Shown here one piece after another: positions 1 through 10,139 of a DNA stretch of 64,000 nucleotides; positions within the stretch are counted from its first letter, which is position 1; every line of letters begins with the position of its first letter. The notes beneath the pieces were generated by a model that saw only the letters and a list, made by a program, of their open reading frames with translations, was not told the DNA's origin and made no database searches. The position numbers and the translations under genes are program-made. The stretch spans positions 1,410,001 through 1,474,000 of the forward strand of contig BRXU01000003.1 in NCBI GenBank assembly GCA_030267565.1, written 5' to 3'. The stretch comes from Pleodorina starrii (lineage: Eukaryota > Chlorophyta > Chlorophyceae > Chlamydomonadales > Volvocaceae).

Positions 1-1595
1 CGGCCCCGCAACCACTCCAGCACCTCCACGCTTCCGGACGAGGCGCCCGCCGAGAACAACTCCGGGGATAGCCCCAGCCCCAGCGGCTGCCGCTGCCGCT
101 GCTGCGGCCGCTGCTGCTGATGCTGCTGATGCTGTCCCAGCCCGGCGTCCAGCCGCTCCAGTCGCTCCGAAACCCAGCGCACGACGGCCAGCCTGCCGCT
201 GCGCAGCGCCGCCCGCAGCATCCCCGGGTCCGGCAGGTGCCCACGTGCCTCCAGCATGTGAAGCATCGGCAGGTGCCCCTCCCCCACCGCAACTGCCGGG
301 ACCCACGGAGGCACTCGGCCGTCGCCCGGCGGCGGCGGCGGCAGCAGGTCATCCGCCGCGGCCGTGTTTCCCGCCAGAACCGCCGCCCAGACGAACTCGT
401 CCGTGCGCTCGTGTCCAACCGCTCGGGTCAACCGCCGCCGCAACCAGTCGAGCCGCGCCCGCCAGTCCGACCTGCCGTACAGATGCACGGATCTGCCGAC
501 CCGCGTGACCACCTCCTGCTCGTCATAGGCCGGCGGGACGCGGCCCGCCAGCCACTCGGCCTTGGCTTGCCAGTCGGGCGTGGGGCTGAGTACGGCCGCC
601 GGGATCAGGAACTCTCCCCAGGAACACGCCGCCGCCGCCTCCGCGTGCTGGCCAGCAACCCGTCTGCCGTACCTGTCGTACAAACGCTGCAGCGTCGCAA
701 GGCTGCAGCCCTGTGCAGCGCCGCGCAGCAAGGCGCCGACGTCGACGTCGACGCCGCCCGGCGGCGGCGGCGCCGCCGCCGCCGCCGCCTCCGCCGCCGC
801 CAGCAACCGGTCCATCAGCCCCACGTGGCCGCCGGCGGCGGCCTCGCCCGGCGCTCGGCTGCTCCAGGGGCGGCACCCACTCGCCAGCATCCACTCGCAT
901 GTCGCCGAGTGGCCGCCGCGCGCGGCCGCCAGCAGCGCAGCCTCGCTGCTCCAGGGGAGGGGGCAGCCGCCGGTGGCCAGCAGCCACTCGCACGTCGCCT
1001 GGTGGCCGCCGGCGGCGGCCGCGCGCAGCGCGCCGTCGCTCCAGGGGCAGCCGCGCCGGCGCAGCGCCTGACACATGGCCAGCGCGCCCGCGCCGGCGGC
1101 AGCCTCCAGAACATCGGGCCCGAGAGGGCAGTGCTCGTCCAGCTCGTCCAGCAGGATCTCCAGATTGGGAAGGCTGCCGCTGCGCACCGTGAGCCGCAGC
1201 AGCTGCCGCCGCTGCCGCCAGGTCAGCGGCGCCAGCGCGCGGGCGTGGCCCCAGCGCCGCGCGAAGGCGTGGTGCGGCACCGACCGCGACAGCCGCACCG
1301 TGACGAAGTGCGGCGGCGGCGACTGGGGGTGGTGGTGGTGGTGGCGGAACAGGGCCGCGGTGGCCTTGTCGACGAGGCGCAGGCTGCAGGCGACGTCGTT
1401 GGGAGGCAGCAGCGAGGCGAAGCGCTCCACGAGCTGGGGTATCCAGATGCGTGACGGGTCGGGTGCGGCGGGCTCAACGGCTGCCGGAACGGCCGCCGGG
1501 ATGGATGCCGGGATGGATGCCGGGAGGACGGCGGTCGCCGGCCGATGCGGCGTCTCGTCTCTCGAGCAACGTTGTTTTAGAGCGAGCGGCTCCAT
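1..1595 (-). CDS. F-box-like/ankyrin-type repeat protein, 3' end outside window
   Basis: An uninterrupted minus-strand reading frame of 531 codons begins at ATG 1595 and is still open at the left edge. After a Pro/Ala-rich leader comes IPQLVERFASLLPP followed by NDVACSLRLVDKATAALF, which resembles the F-box-like start of the large ankyrin family of volvocine algae. Degenerate ankyrin-like units follow, with recurring GGHxATCEWLLATGGCPW, AALLAAARGGH and GHLPMLHMLEARGH patterns. This suggests a protein-interaction scaffold, but the partner is unknown. An H5 run and Ala/Pro/Gln tracts interrupt the repeats, as is common in these algae. The start is chosen because it is the first in-frame ATG, and it lies just inside a (GGT)n tract. 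No intron is needed. The family assignment is recognition by pattern; no search was run. Confidence 0.8.
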   Translation of the reverse strand, partial: MEPLALKQRCSRDETPHRPATAVLPASIPASIPAAVPAAVEPAAPDPSRIWIPQLVERFASLLPPNDVACSLRLVDKATAALFRHHHHHPQSPPPHFVTVRLSRSVPHHAFARRWGHARALAPLTWRQRRQLLRLTVRSGSLPNLEILLDELDEHCPLGPDVLEAAAGAGALAMCQALRRRGCPWSDGALRAAAAGGHQATCEWLLATGGCPLPWSSEAALLAAARGGHSATCEWMLASGCRPWSSRAPGEAAAGGHVGLMDRLLAAAEAAAAAAPPPPGGVDVDVGALLRGAAQGCSLATLQRLYDRYGRRVAGQHAEAAAACSWGEFLIPAAVLSPTPDWQAKAEWLAGRVPPAYDEQEVVTRVGRSVHLYGRSDWRARLDWLRRRLTRAVGHERTDEFVWAAVLAGNTAAADDLLPPPPPGDGRVPPWVPAVAVGEGHLPMLHMLEARGHLPDPGMLRAALRSGRLAVVRWVSERLERLDAGLGQHQQHQQQRPQQRQRQPLGLGLSPELFSAGASSGSVEVLEWLRG

Positions 1596-1626
1596 GCAGG
1601 ATGCGCGAATACGGGTGCGCGAATGT

Positions 1627-1680
1627 GATGGTGGTGGTGGTGGTGGTGGTGGTGGTGGTGGTGGTGGTGGTGGTGGTGGT
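1627..1680. repeat. (GGT)n microsatellite
   Basis: About 17 tandem GGT units lie roughly 35 bp upstream of the ankyrin gene start codon, so on the sense strand a (CCA)n tract occupies the 5' UTR or core promoter. Confidence 0.95.
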
Positions 1681-2003
1681 GCTGTGCTGGCTACGTGGAA
1701 ATGTGGCTTAGTCAACCTTATGGGTAAAAAATCAAACAGTGAGGACTAAGAGAAGAGTAGTGAGGATTTTGAGTCCAGACGATGGTTATAACGCGTTGTA
1801 TGCATTGTTGGCTGATGACAATTTGGATGCTCTACGGAATGCTCTTTCGACGGCGCGCTTTCCTTGTTTGTTCGTACGGATGGCGGTTGGTTCCGGCAGT
1901 TGCCGACGTCCGCCTCGGTGCACACTTCTTTCGGCTTGAGGAGTGTGCAGAGAGTCACAAAGTCATAAAGATGCGATGATGGACCTTAGGATTCGGATTC
2001 GGT
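1681..2003. other. Intergenic spacer
   Basis: This stretch is less GC-rich than its surroundings. I see no supported gene. It separates the ankyrin gene start from the inverted-repeat element to its right and probably holds the ankyrin gene promoter, but no TATA box is clear. Confidence 0.5.
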
Positions 2004-2950
2004 GATTACAAGGGGAACCGGTTTTCACACCGGTTGCTAGCCGTACAAGCTAAGACAGACTGGGGACCTTGGCCTGGTCCAAGGCTTTTGACCCAAAAGC
2101 GAGCCGGCCCGCCACCATGTTTCCCCCTTTCCAGATGCTTATTGCGTATTGCAACATTTACGACGGAGATGATGTTTCTGAGCACCACCGAGAGCGCGAC
2201 CGAGACGAGGGCCTTCGGCCTTTGTTACGGAAAAGTCCGCGAATGTGTTCGCGCCTGCACAGCTCGTGGTGAGGGCCGCAACTCGCCGGGAGAGAGCGGG
2301 AGAGAGCGAGGGTCCACGAGACGACGAGACGAGACGAGGTTTCAGCGCTGAGGGGGTGCGAAACAGAGCGCGGAGACGTTGGGAGGTACGGGTGGCGCGA
2401 GCTGGCGACATGGCGCGACGCGTTACGTCCTATCCATGAGGTACCGACCCATGGGTCAGCCGTAACGGTAACCGCGGTGTGAAGGATTTCGATCTTGTAA
2501 TATCCTGAAACCGTTGTTGGCCCACACCGCCTTCAGCTCCAGGACCTTGCTGCTCTTGTAAGATTGCCGTCCTGTAGCGTACCGAAACGATTTCCCGCCG
2601 ACGCTGGCTCAACTCATCGCCGGTAATGTTGCCGTACGCATCCAGCCCTCGATATCCATGGCTGAGTGTCACCTACTGTGACCATACTTGACTATTGTGT
2701 GGGTGCGGGACTGCCCAGCCTGGTGGCGTCTTTTCTGCTGGGAGGTTTTTGACGATAGTGGGCCTTGCGGCGTTCTTGCTGCCTGTGTAGGCTAGGGAAT
2801 GGTGGGCCTGATGGCGCGGTGGGCTTGGTGCTGGTGGGCCTTGGTGGCTTTGCGTTTGGCACCCCTTTGCGGGTGCCCCTGGGGTAGGATGTACAGTCTG
2901 TCTAGCCTGTACGGCTAGCGACCGGTGTGAAAACCGGTCCCCCTTGTAAA
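2004..2950. mobile_element. Non-autonomous element with ~55-bp terminal inverted repeats
   Basis: The left end (2004-2062) begins TTACAAGGGGAACCGG, runs through a TTTTCACACCGGT core and then CTAGCCGTACA. The right end (about 2895-2950) is its reverse complement with a few mismatches. The TIR itself contains an internal palindrome around ACCGG/CCGGT. The ~830-bp interior has no convincing coding frame. This fits a MITE or decayed DNA transposon. I could not define a clear target-site duplication, so the exact ends and superfamily are open. Confidence 0.6.
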
Positions 2951-3255
2951 CTCCGCTTCCTGAGTGCCTGAGACACAGGGGGTGCTGTATGTGGCTGCAG
3001 GTCCGCATACTGTACACCCTAGCTCACCCGGGGATCACCACCACCACCCCCGAAGAGTGCGAAAGGACAGTCACTGAGAACGACGAACGAGAAAGACGAG
3101 AGGTGTTGCATGGACGCCTGATCCAGGGGGGGCACACTGACAAACACGGACATCCTAGTTGCCAAGCTGTATCATCCACCCATCCACCAATCGACCAATC
3201 TTCGACATCAGTCCTTCATGGAGATGAGCCGCCAAACGCTCCCAGGCAGCCGTGC

Positions 3256-3288
3256 GTACGGCACATGTACGGCACATGTACGGCACAT
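3256..3288. repeat. Triple tandem GTACGGCACAT
   Basis: Three perfect 11-bp units in tandem lie 3' of the coiled-coil gene stop codon, probably in its 3' UTR or spacer. Confidence 0.9.
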
Positions 3289-3474
3289 CCTGAATTCTGC
3301 TACGCTAGGTGTTCAGGTATTGGGTAAAGCGAAACACCCACACACTCTATCTCTCTTCCTGACTGCATCATGGCGGATGCTGCCACGACGGGGCGGTGGC
3401 GGCGGCGGCGGCGAAGGCGCCTCAGTTGTTGCTGCTGTCGCGGCGGCGGCGAAGGCGGCTCTGCAGGGCCGCCG

Positions 3475-6400
3475 TCACAGTTGGCTACCAAAGCCGCCTG
3501 CGGGGTCAGCGCCCTCCTCCCCGCCCGCCTCCTCCCCCGCCTGCCCCTGCCCCAGCCCCAGCCCCAGCCCCAGCCCCAGCCACTGCCGCTGCTGCTCCCC
3601 CTCCGGCGACAGCCATGTCTCCCCCCGGAGCTGAAGCACTGCCGTACCGGTGCCGTCGCTGCCGCCGCCGGCGGCGGCGGCGGCGGCGGCGGCGAACGGG
3701 TCCATCGCCGACGGCCCGGCTGGCGGCGGCGCCGCCGCCGTCGCCGCCATGGCGATGGAGCCTGGCGGCAGCGGCCCCGCCAGCAGTACGGCACGTATTT
3801 GCTCCTCGAGATCCATGCAACTGAAGAAGAGCGGCGGCGGTGGCGGCAAGGACGATAGTGGTGCTGTAAAGCGATTGGGATTGTGATGATGTGATGTTCA
3901 GAGGGTTCACACGAAGACCCCATTAAAGTTGTGGCGAACGGGAGGGGAGGCGAGGCGATGGGAGCGATGGGAGCGGGGGAGGGAGGGCGGCACGACGCGG
4001 CGCGGTGGACGCGGTGCACGAGGTCCAGAGAGGGCCCACCGGCACCTTATGCCTTTTGCCTTTTGCCTTTCGAGCCACGACGGCGTGAGAGAGAGGGAAA
4101 AGAGTCTGACACGGCGCCAAGGAGACTTCAGGCGCTCGTTTAAATGGTTCAGTGCAGATCCGAAGATGCAAGTCCGCGTCAGCAGGCCTAACCCTATAAG
4201 TACAACTCCCGCCCCCTTCATTCCACACTGGATTGACGGGCTTGTTCTCGTCCCCCGCAGGCTCCCGAAGGCCCCCGCAGGCCCCCGAAGGCCCCCGAAG
4301 GCACCCGGAGGCACCCGAAGGCACCCGAAGGCTCCCGCAGGCCCCCCGAGGCCCCCGAAGGCCCCCGAAGGCCCCCGCAGGCCCCCCGAGGCCCCCGAAG
4401 GCCCCCGCAGGCCCCCGCAGGCCCCCGCAGGCCCCTCAAGGCCCCTGCAGGCCCCCGCAGGCCCCCGCAGGCCCCCGCAGGCCCCCGCAGGCCCCCGCAG
4501 GCCCCCGGAGGCCCCCGGAGGCCCCCCAAGGCCCCTGCAGGCCCCCGCAGGCCCCCGCAGGCCCCCGGAGGCCCCCGGAGGCCCCCGCAGGCCCCCCAAG
4601 GCCCCTGCAGGCCCCCGAAGGCCCCTGCAGGCCCCCGCAGGCCCCCGAAGGCCCCCGAAGGCCCCCGGAGGCCCCCGGAGGCCCCCCCTCGCACGTCACC
4701 ACCAAGACCCGCGCACGAACGACACAGACACACAAACACACATACAGACACACACGAACACACGCGCCCCGTAACACGGTAACGCCCATGGATGCAATGC
4801 CGTACACCGTACGGTAGGCTGTACCTTTCCACGAACGCCTCCTTGTCGGTGTACTGCTCCTCCCGCAGTGCCTCCAGCTGGTTCCGGAGCGACTCCACCT
4901 CGGCGCGCAGCGCCGCGTTGCGTTCCTGCATGTGTGCATGAATCGAATCACACAGGGGGGTCCCTGACCGACACAGGAGGGGCAGCACCGCCGAACAAAC
5001 GTCGACCTGACAGAACCGGAAAGAACAGAAGAGGTACCCTAAGCTTGAACGAATCGAGTCGTGAGCGCGCATGGAAGTGCTTGCTTGCCTGGATGGCTCG
5101 CAGCTCAGCTTCCTTGGTACGGCGCTCGGCCTGCGACGGAGGTGACAGCGGTGCGTGGCGGGCGGTGAAAGCAATGGCGGCGGCGTCGGCGATGGCGGTG
5201 GAGGCGGATGGGTGCGGCGGGGTACACGTCGGCGAGCAGTGCAGTGCGTTGCATTGGGAGGAATTCGTTTTGTTTGGGGGGGGGGGTCAGGGAGTGATGA
5301 GCTCCTTTATATAAAAATGAGACACTGCGGACGTTGTTGATCATGCTGCTGCCGCCGCTGAACCTCCGGAACTGTTATTTATTAGCCCACCCATTCCCAT
5401 ACGTTACCGACTTTGCTGCTTGACCAGTGTTTGCAGCGTCCAGTCTTCTGGGCGGTCTCGTAAGTTGTCGTGGACGATGTAGGGTCTCGTAAGCCGCCTC
5501 GGACCGAGCCGCGCCGCATTTTGTGCGGTGCGATGTTGTAGATATGTACCAAACGTAGAATTAGCGAAGTAGAAGCATCTGAAGCTGACTGTATAGCTGG
5601 TATGCGTGTGCTTGCTCTAAATTTTCCGAGAGTCCCGCCCTCTAAGCTATATGAACTGGCAACGTCGACATCTATCGGAACGGAGGATGCTTACCTGTGC
5701 GGCAGACCAGTGTAGTAGCGAGTGCGATCCGTCGATGCGTGAAGGGCAGGGGCAACGTGGCGGAACGGTGAGCAACGTTTGCATGAAAAGCTACGGAAAC
5801 ATGGCGTGTTATGCGGTGCAATGGGGGGGGGGCCGGACAGCAGCAATACAGCAATACGGGTGGAGGCAGCGTCGAGGTGACGTCTGACGTGATATGCACA
5901 TGCCTCATGCGTCCGAGGGCCGGAGCGCCGGACTGTAAATGAAGGGACTAGGGGGGGGCCACCAGCCAGCGCCACCAGCGCCTGAACGCCCAGGTCCAGG
6001 AAAGCACGCTAGGCGGCGCGAGAGCGACTGCTGCCGCTATCGGGTTAGGCCTGCCGGAGGCGTGGCTCCCAGGTGCCGCGGCGGCGCTGCGGCCGTGCGA
6101 GGTGCGATGGTCAGTCACGATCGGCGTCGCGACTCGTGGAGCCTTAGAGCGTCCGCATGCCGACTGCTCGTGGATAGTGAATGAATTGGTGAAGCGAGGT
6201 GCGCACGCTGTAATGTATGATATGAGGATCAGCGGTGCACACCGGCATCAGAAAGCGAGCAGTGGTGTGGTGTATGGCGCTGGGCGGCTCGTGGCGGCTT
6301 CACTGCTGACCCATGGGTCGGTCAAGGTGCTCGGGTCGGGTCGCTGCCGTGCCCCCTTCCCCCCCGCAGCTGGCTTCTCCCGCCGCAGCCGGGCAACTTT

Positions 6401-7658
6401 CCTTGAATGAGAGCAGCGCTCGAGAAGCAGCAGCCACGCTCCCTTTGTCGGATGCTGGGATAGATGGCACCCGCGGCCCACCCCGGGTTTCTCGGCAGTC
6501 GAATACCGGTAATTGAATTTAATTACCGGTAAATTACCGGTAATCTCATACAATCTATTTATTTTTAATACTTTTTATTATCTAAGTCACTTATAAACTT
6601 AATTTAATTCAATTTGTTTACGGTAATTTCGACTGGTAGTTTGTAGTTTCCCGACACCCGACTGCTGAGAAACCCGGATGGGCCGCGGGTGGCTTCTCAG
6701 CATCCGACGGAGGGAGAGCACGTCGTCGCCGTTGTTGTTGTTGTGGGGCTGGCCGGCAGCTGAGAGCCCTCGCGATGCGTTAGGCCTTAGGCGGCCAGCC
6801 CAGTCCTGCACTCCTGCTTTCCACCCTCCCGCGCTCCTTCCTTCCCCGGGGGGGGGGGACCCAGCCCTGTCAAACGGCCCCAAAGACCCCCCGCGGCCAC
6901 GCACACACATACACACACAGTCACACACACAGTCACACACCTGCAGTGCCGCCGCCCTCGCGCGCGACGCCGTCGCCAGCTCCGCCGCCGCCTGCCGCTG
7001 CTGCCGCGCCGCCTCCGCCTCCGCCGCCACCGCCGCACGCTGCTGCCGCAACTTGGCCAGCTGGGCCTCCTGATTGGCGATCTGATTGCCGTACGATTCC
7101 AGAAGCCGGTAGTAGCCCTCTGGCGATGACGCGGTGCCCGGGAGTGGCAGTGTGTCCGGTGGCCCGGTGGAGAGGTTTGGTTTCGGTGCAGGGTTGCCCA
7201 TTGGCGGCGGTGGTGGTGGTGGTGGCGGTGGTGGTGGTGGCGGTGGTGGCGGTGGCGGTGGACCGGTGTCAGAAGCGCGCGCCGACCGACATTTCGGAGC
7301 GGAAGGTGGCCTTCTCAACTTTTGGGTTGGCTTGCCGGAGCAAACGGCGCGCCCAAAGGATGCATATTTTTGCCGTGCTTTTCATGTGCATTCGCTAGGG
7401 GTCAAACGCACAAATCGCGCGACACGGCCGAAATAAATGTCCCGGGGGTCGTCCCCCTAATTTTATTCCGCTTGCGAAAACGAAATTGCTTCGCTCCAGT
7501 TGCCCGAAATCGATTTCAGACACTTCTATGGCTGCCGACCAGTGCTACGCAGGCCCCTCCGCACCGCCGCCGCGCGCACCTGCCGAGTTGCCGGCATTGC
7601 CCAGCGAGCCCGCACCGCCGAGGCCGCCGCCGCCACCGCCGAAGCCGCGATTCAACAT
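3475..7658 (-). CDS. Coiled-coil protein with Ala/Gly-rich tail
   Basis: I do not recognise the family. The exons I can join in phase are (to 6941), 5130-5089, 4925-4825 and 3820-3475, ending at a TGA. They give a continuous Gln/Glu/Arg/Ala coiled coil: NQEAQLAKLRQQRAAVAAEA, then AERRTKEAELRAIQ, then ERNAALRAEVESLRNQLEAL, then MDLEEQIRAVLLAG, followed by an Ala/Gly tail with a GLGLGLGLGQGQ run. A likely first exon, 7658-7580, starts ATG and encodes MLNRGF plus a Gly-rich run. Its junction to the 6941 exon is unresolved because the phase does not match any obvious acceptor; an alternative start is ATG 7202 (MGNPAP). The 5130-5089 exon ends in a GC donor (CAG|GCAAGC). The length, about 250-300 residues, depends on the start. 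The role is unknown, possibly structural. Confidence 0.65.
4258..4691. repeat. 10-bp minisatellite in intron
   Basis: About 43 tandem decamers of the form GCCCCCGNAG (N mostly C or A, some units GGAG or TCAAG) fill much of the last intron (3821-4824) of the coiled-coil gene. On the sense strand this is a G5-containing repeat, capable in principle of G-quadruplex formation. Confidence 0.95.
5287..5361 (-). repeat. Type I intronic module
   Basis: This copy sits in the intron between the 6941 and 5130 exons, 157 nt before the acceptor. On the minus strand it reads a ~60-bp conserved block (GATCAACAACGTCCGCAG, then CTCATTTTTATATAAAGG) ending CACTCCCTGACCCCC. Closely related copies occur at 14331-14395 and 15764-15835 in SEC63. 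Confidence 0.85.
6438..6722. mobile_element. Palindromic MITE-like element in intron
   Basis: Two ~60-bp arms (6438-6501 and 6658-6722) are near-perfect reverse complements, sharing GTCGGATGCTG, CACCCGCGGCCCA and CCGGGTTTCTC. They flank an AT-rich centre containing ATTACCGGTAA repeats. AT-rich DNA is otherwise rare in this window. The element lies inside the large intron of the coiled-coil gene. There is no coding capacity, and it could form a long hairpin in the transcript. Confidence 0.75.
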
Positions 7659-10139
7659 TTTCTACTTCTTCTTCTTCTTCTTCTTCTTTCGCTGTATCAA
7701 ATGTTGGGCAGCTGGATGGGGCCGACTATGAGGTGGCGCTAAACGCTCCTCTCGCTCGTTGGACTCTCTGCCAGCGCGTTTCGTAAAACTGCTGACGGAA
7801 GGGACAGGTGCGCCGCGGCAATAAAAAAACGAAGTACAGCACGTAGGTTAAAATCTGAAGGTTTTCTGAGTGCAACGCTAGAAAACCAAGGTTTTCTGTG
7901 AACTCAGAGGAGTTGTGCCCTCATAAGGGCGTTGGTACGGCACATGTTGCCAGTTAAGGTGTCCGCGAAGGCGTGGAGGAGTGATTTTCGGGTTTTGTAG
8001 CTACATAGGGTGGTTGCTGCGAGGCTGTGGGCATTAAGGCCTTAGCGATAGCTTTCGCGGTAGCCGGCCCTCACCCGGCCTACCGGGACGGCTTTCATTG
8101 CTTGCAGGTACCCTTTGTGTGTAACGAACGATGATTTCTCATGAAAACGTAGCTGTGCGAAAGGAAAGGAGTAAACTTGCATCAGGCAATGCAGCAGACA
8201 TGGGGGCTTGTGGCAAAATTGCGGAGGGAAAATTTGGCGCAGACCTCACGTGGCCTGTACGGAGTTTCGCCCACTCGCCGAGCCTGGTGTGTGCGCATGT
8301 GTGCGCTCGCTCGCTGCCAGCCGCCATGGAACGAATGTTACGGTAGCCAGGCACAGCCCCAGAGATGGGAGGGAAGGGGGGCCGCACCTCGCGCACCCTG
8401 GGTGCTCCCGCTCTTACTACCGGTACCCTAAGAGAGTAGTACCGGTACTCCTCCGGGGGCCCGCCGCTTCGGGTTGACACCGCTGCGTGTCCCTCATGGC
8501 CTCTTGGCACCGGTAAGCGCCGCGTCTGTCGCCGCCTATCGCCCATCACAAGAGCTCAAGATAACCGGCGGCGATGCGGCTGTGCAGCCGACCGACGGCG
8601 CAGCAGCCGTGTGAGCTGAGGGAGCGAGACGCCACCAGCAGCAGCAGCAGCAGCAGCAGCTTCGGGGTGTCACAGCGCAAAAACAACACACACATACACG
8701 CACATACCGGTATGCCACACCGCGGCCAAAAGCGCGCGCGTCAGCCGCGCACGAGGGGCGGAGGTCTAACAGGAAACACGCGCCAGGATGGGGGCTTGGG
8801 TCCGTTCCCCCCGGCGTGCCAGGTTACGTTACAAGTCCCTGGTCCTTCCGAACACCTGCTCTCCCTCAAAGCAACCTGCTGCCACACGCACGCACTCTCT
8901 CGCGACGGGACGTGAACGCACCCCCCTCATACCCCTCCCCTCCCCCCCCACCACACACATACACGATACCCGGCGCTGCACCTCCCGTCACTGCACATCC
9001 CAGAAGACCCTCACCACCACCACCACCGTCACCACGGATGATGCCCGCAAGCCGCGAACCGTGCATACGCGGGCGTCTGGGGGGGGTCAAATAACACATC
9101 ACCGGAAAAGGCGAATCACTGTCCACAGCGGCACACTGCGGCGTTGTCCATGCGACGTGGGGTCACCCTCCTCAAACTCAAACGGCGGATGTCAGCGGCG
9201 GATGTCAGCGGCCGAGTGTGTGTGCGCCCACGCCACGTACGTGACTAAAAGCTGCCCTCGGACATCTTCAACTAAGGACCCCCTGGACAGTCTCTCCGGG
9301 GGCCCCCAGGGAACCCCGGACGGACAGCCTCCGGCCGGCGGCCGCTGTGCCACCGCAGTCGCAGTCACGCAGACCCCAGCCGGCCAGCCCCCTGTCCTGT
9401 CCTGTTGCTCTTCTCTTCTCATCCGTCTTCTCACATCATCCCCTCCCCCTCCCCTGCACCCCCATGGAATGGCCCCACCCCCTTATCGGCCGGCGCCAAA
9501 AGAAATCCATACTCACCGAGATCTTCCCCAATGGCGACGCAGCCCCCCAGCACCGCCGCCGCCGGGATACCGCCGAACACCACATCCCTCACCCCCGTCA
9601 TGCGCCCTCGCCGGACAGACCTCCCTTCTGTGTCTGTCTGTCTGTCTGTCTAGCGAGAGAGCGAGACCAAGCTGACCCGAGCAACACACCCCGCCCACCC
9701 CTGCCGCGCGAACACCACCCGCATCGCTCCCCACCGCACCCCACCTCCGACGAAACTCATGCACCCACGCTGACCCTGCACCCAGCCCACCCCCCAGGCC
9801 TCCCCAGCAGCGCACTCCCCGCACTCCCCCCACATCACCAGCGCGCTCGACTACCTTCCCCTTGACCCCCACCCCCACCGCCCCACCCCCCCGGATGGCC
9901 CCCCGGATCCGCCGCTGCTTTCAACGCCTCCTCGCGGCCACCGCGTTCCCGGAGGAAGCCCTTCCCGGCCCCCCTCCCCCCCCCGAGAAGAAGCTCGTTC
10001 ACTGACGCCGCCTCCGTCCCTCCGCCGCGGTACCTCCTCCTCCTTTATTACTCCCCGAGGGGTAAAATGAAGATACCGCAGCGGAGCGGGGGAGCGCGCA
10101 CCGGACGGACAGACAGACGAGACCCTCCTCACGATTCGC
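7659..10139. other. Spacer between coiled-coil gene and SEC63 3' end
   Basis: No reliable gene is visible. The right part is C-rich with CA and CTGT microsatellites (CTGT near 9630-9655) and a short (CAG)n at 8638-8659. Long open frames here are low-complexity and differ in every frame. It should contain the SEC63 3' UTR; a sense-strand TGTAA, the usual volvocine polyadenylation signal, occurs at 8829-8833, about 1.3 kb from the stop, but I cannot confirm its use. A type III module copy lies at 10061-10085, just outside the SEC63 stop. Confidence 0.5.

Noticed and set aside
120..1749. Plus-strand open frames of up to 444 codons
   Set aside because: Antisense shadows of the ankyrin gene; Arg/Pro/Ala-rich in all frames and without recognisable motifs.
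8788..9865. Plus-strand Ser/Pro/His-rich frames of up to 295 codons
   Set aside because: Low complexity in a C-rich spacer, no splice or domain support.
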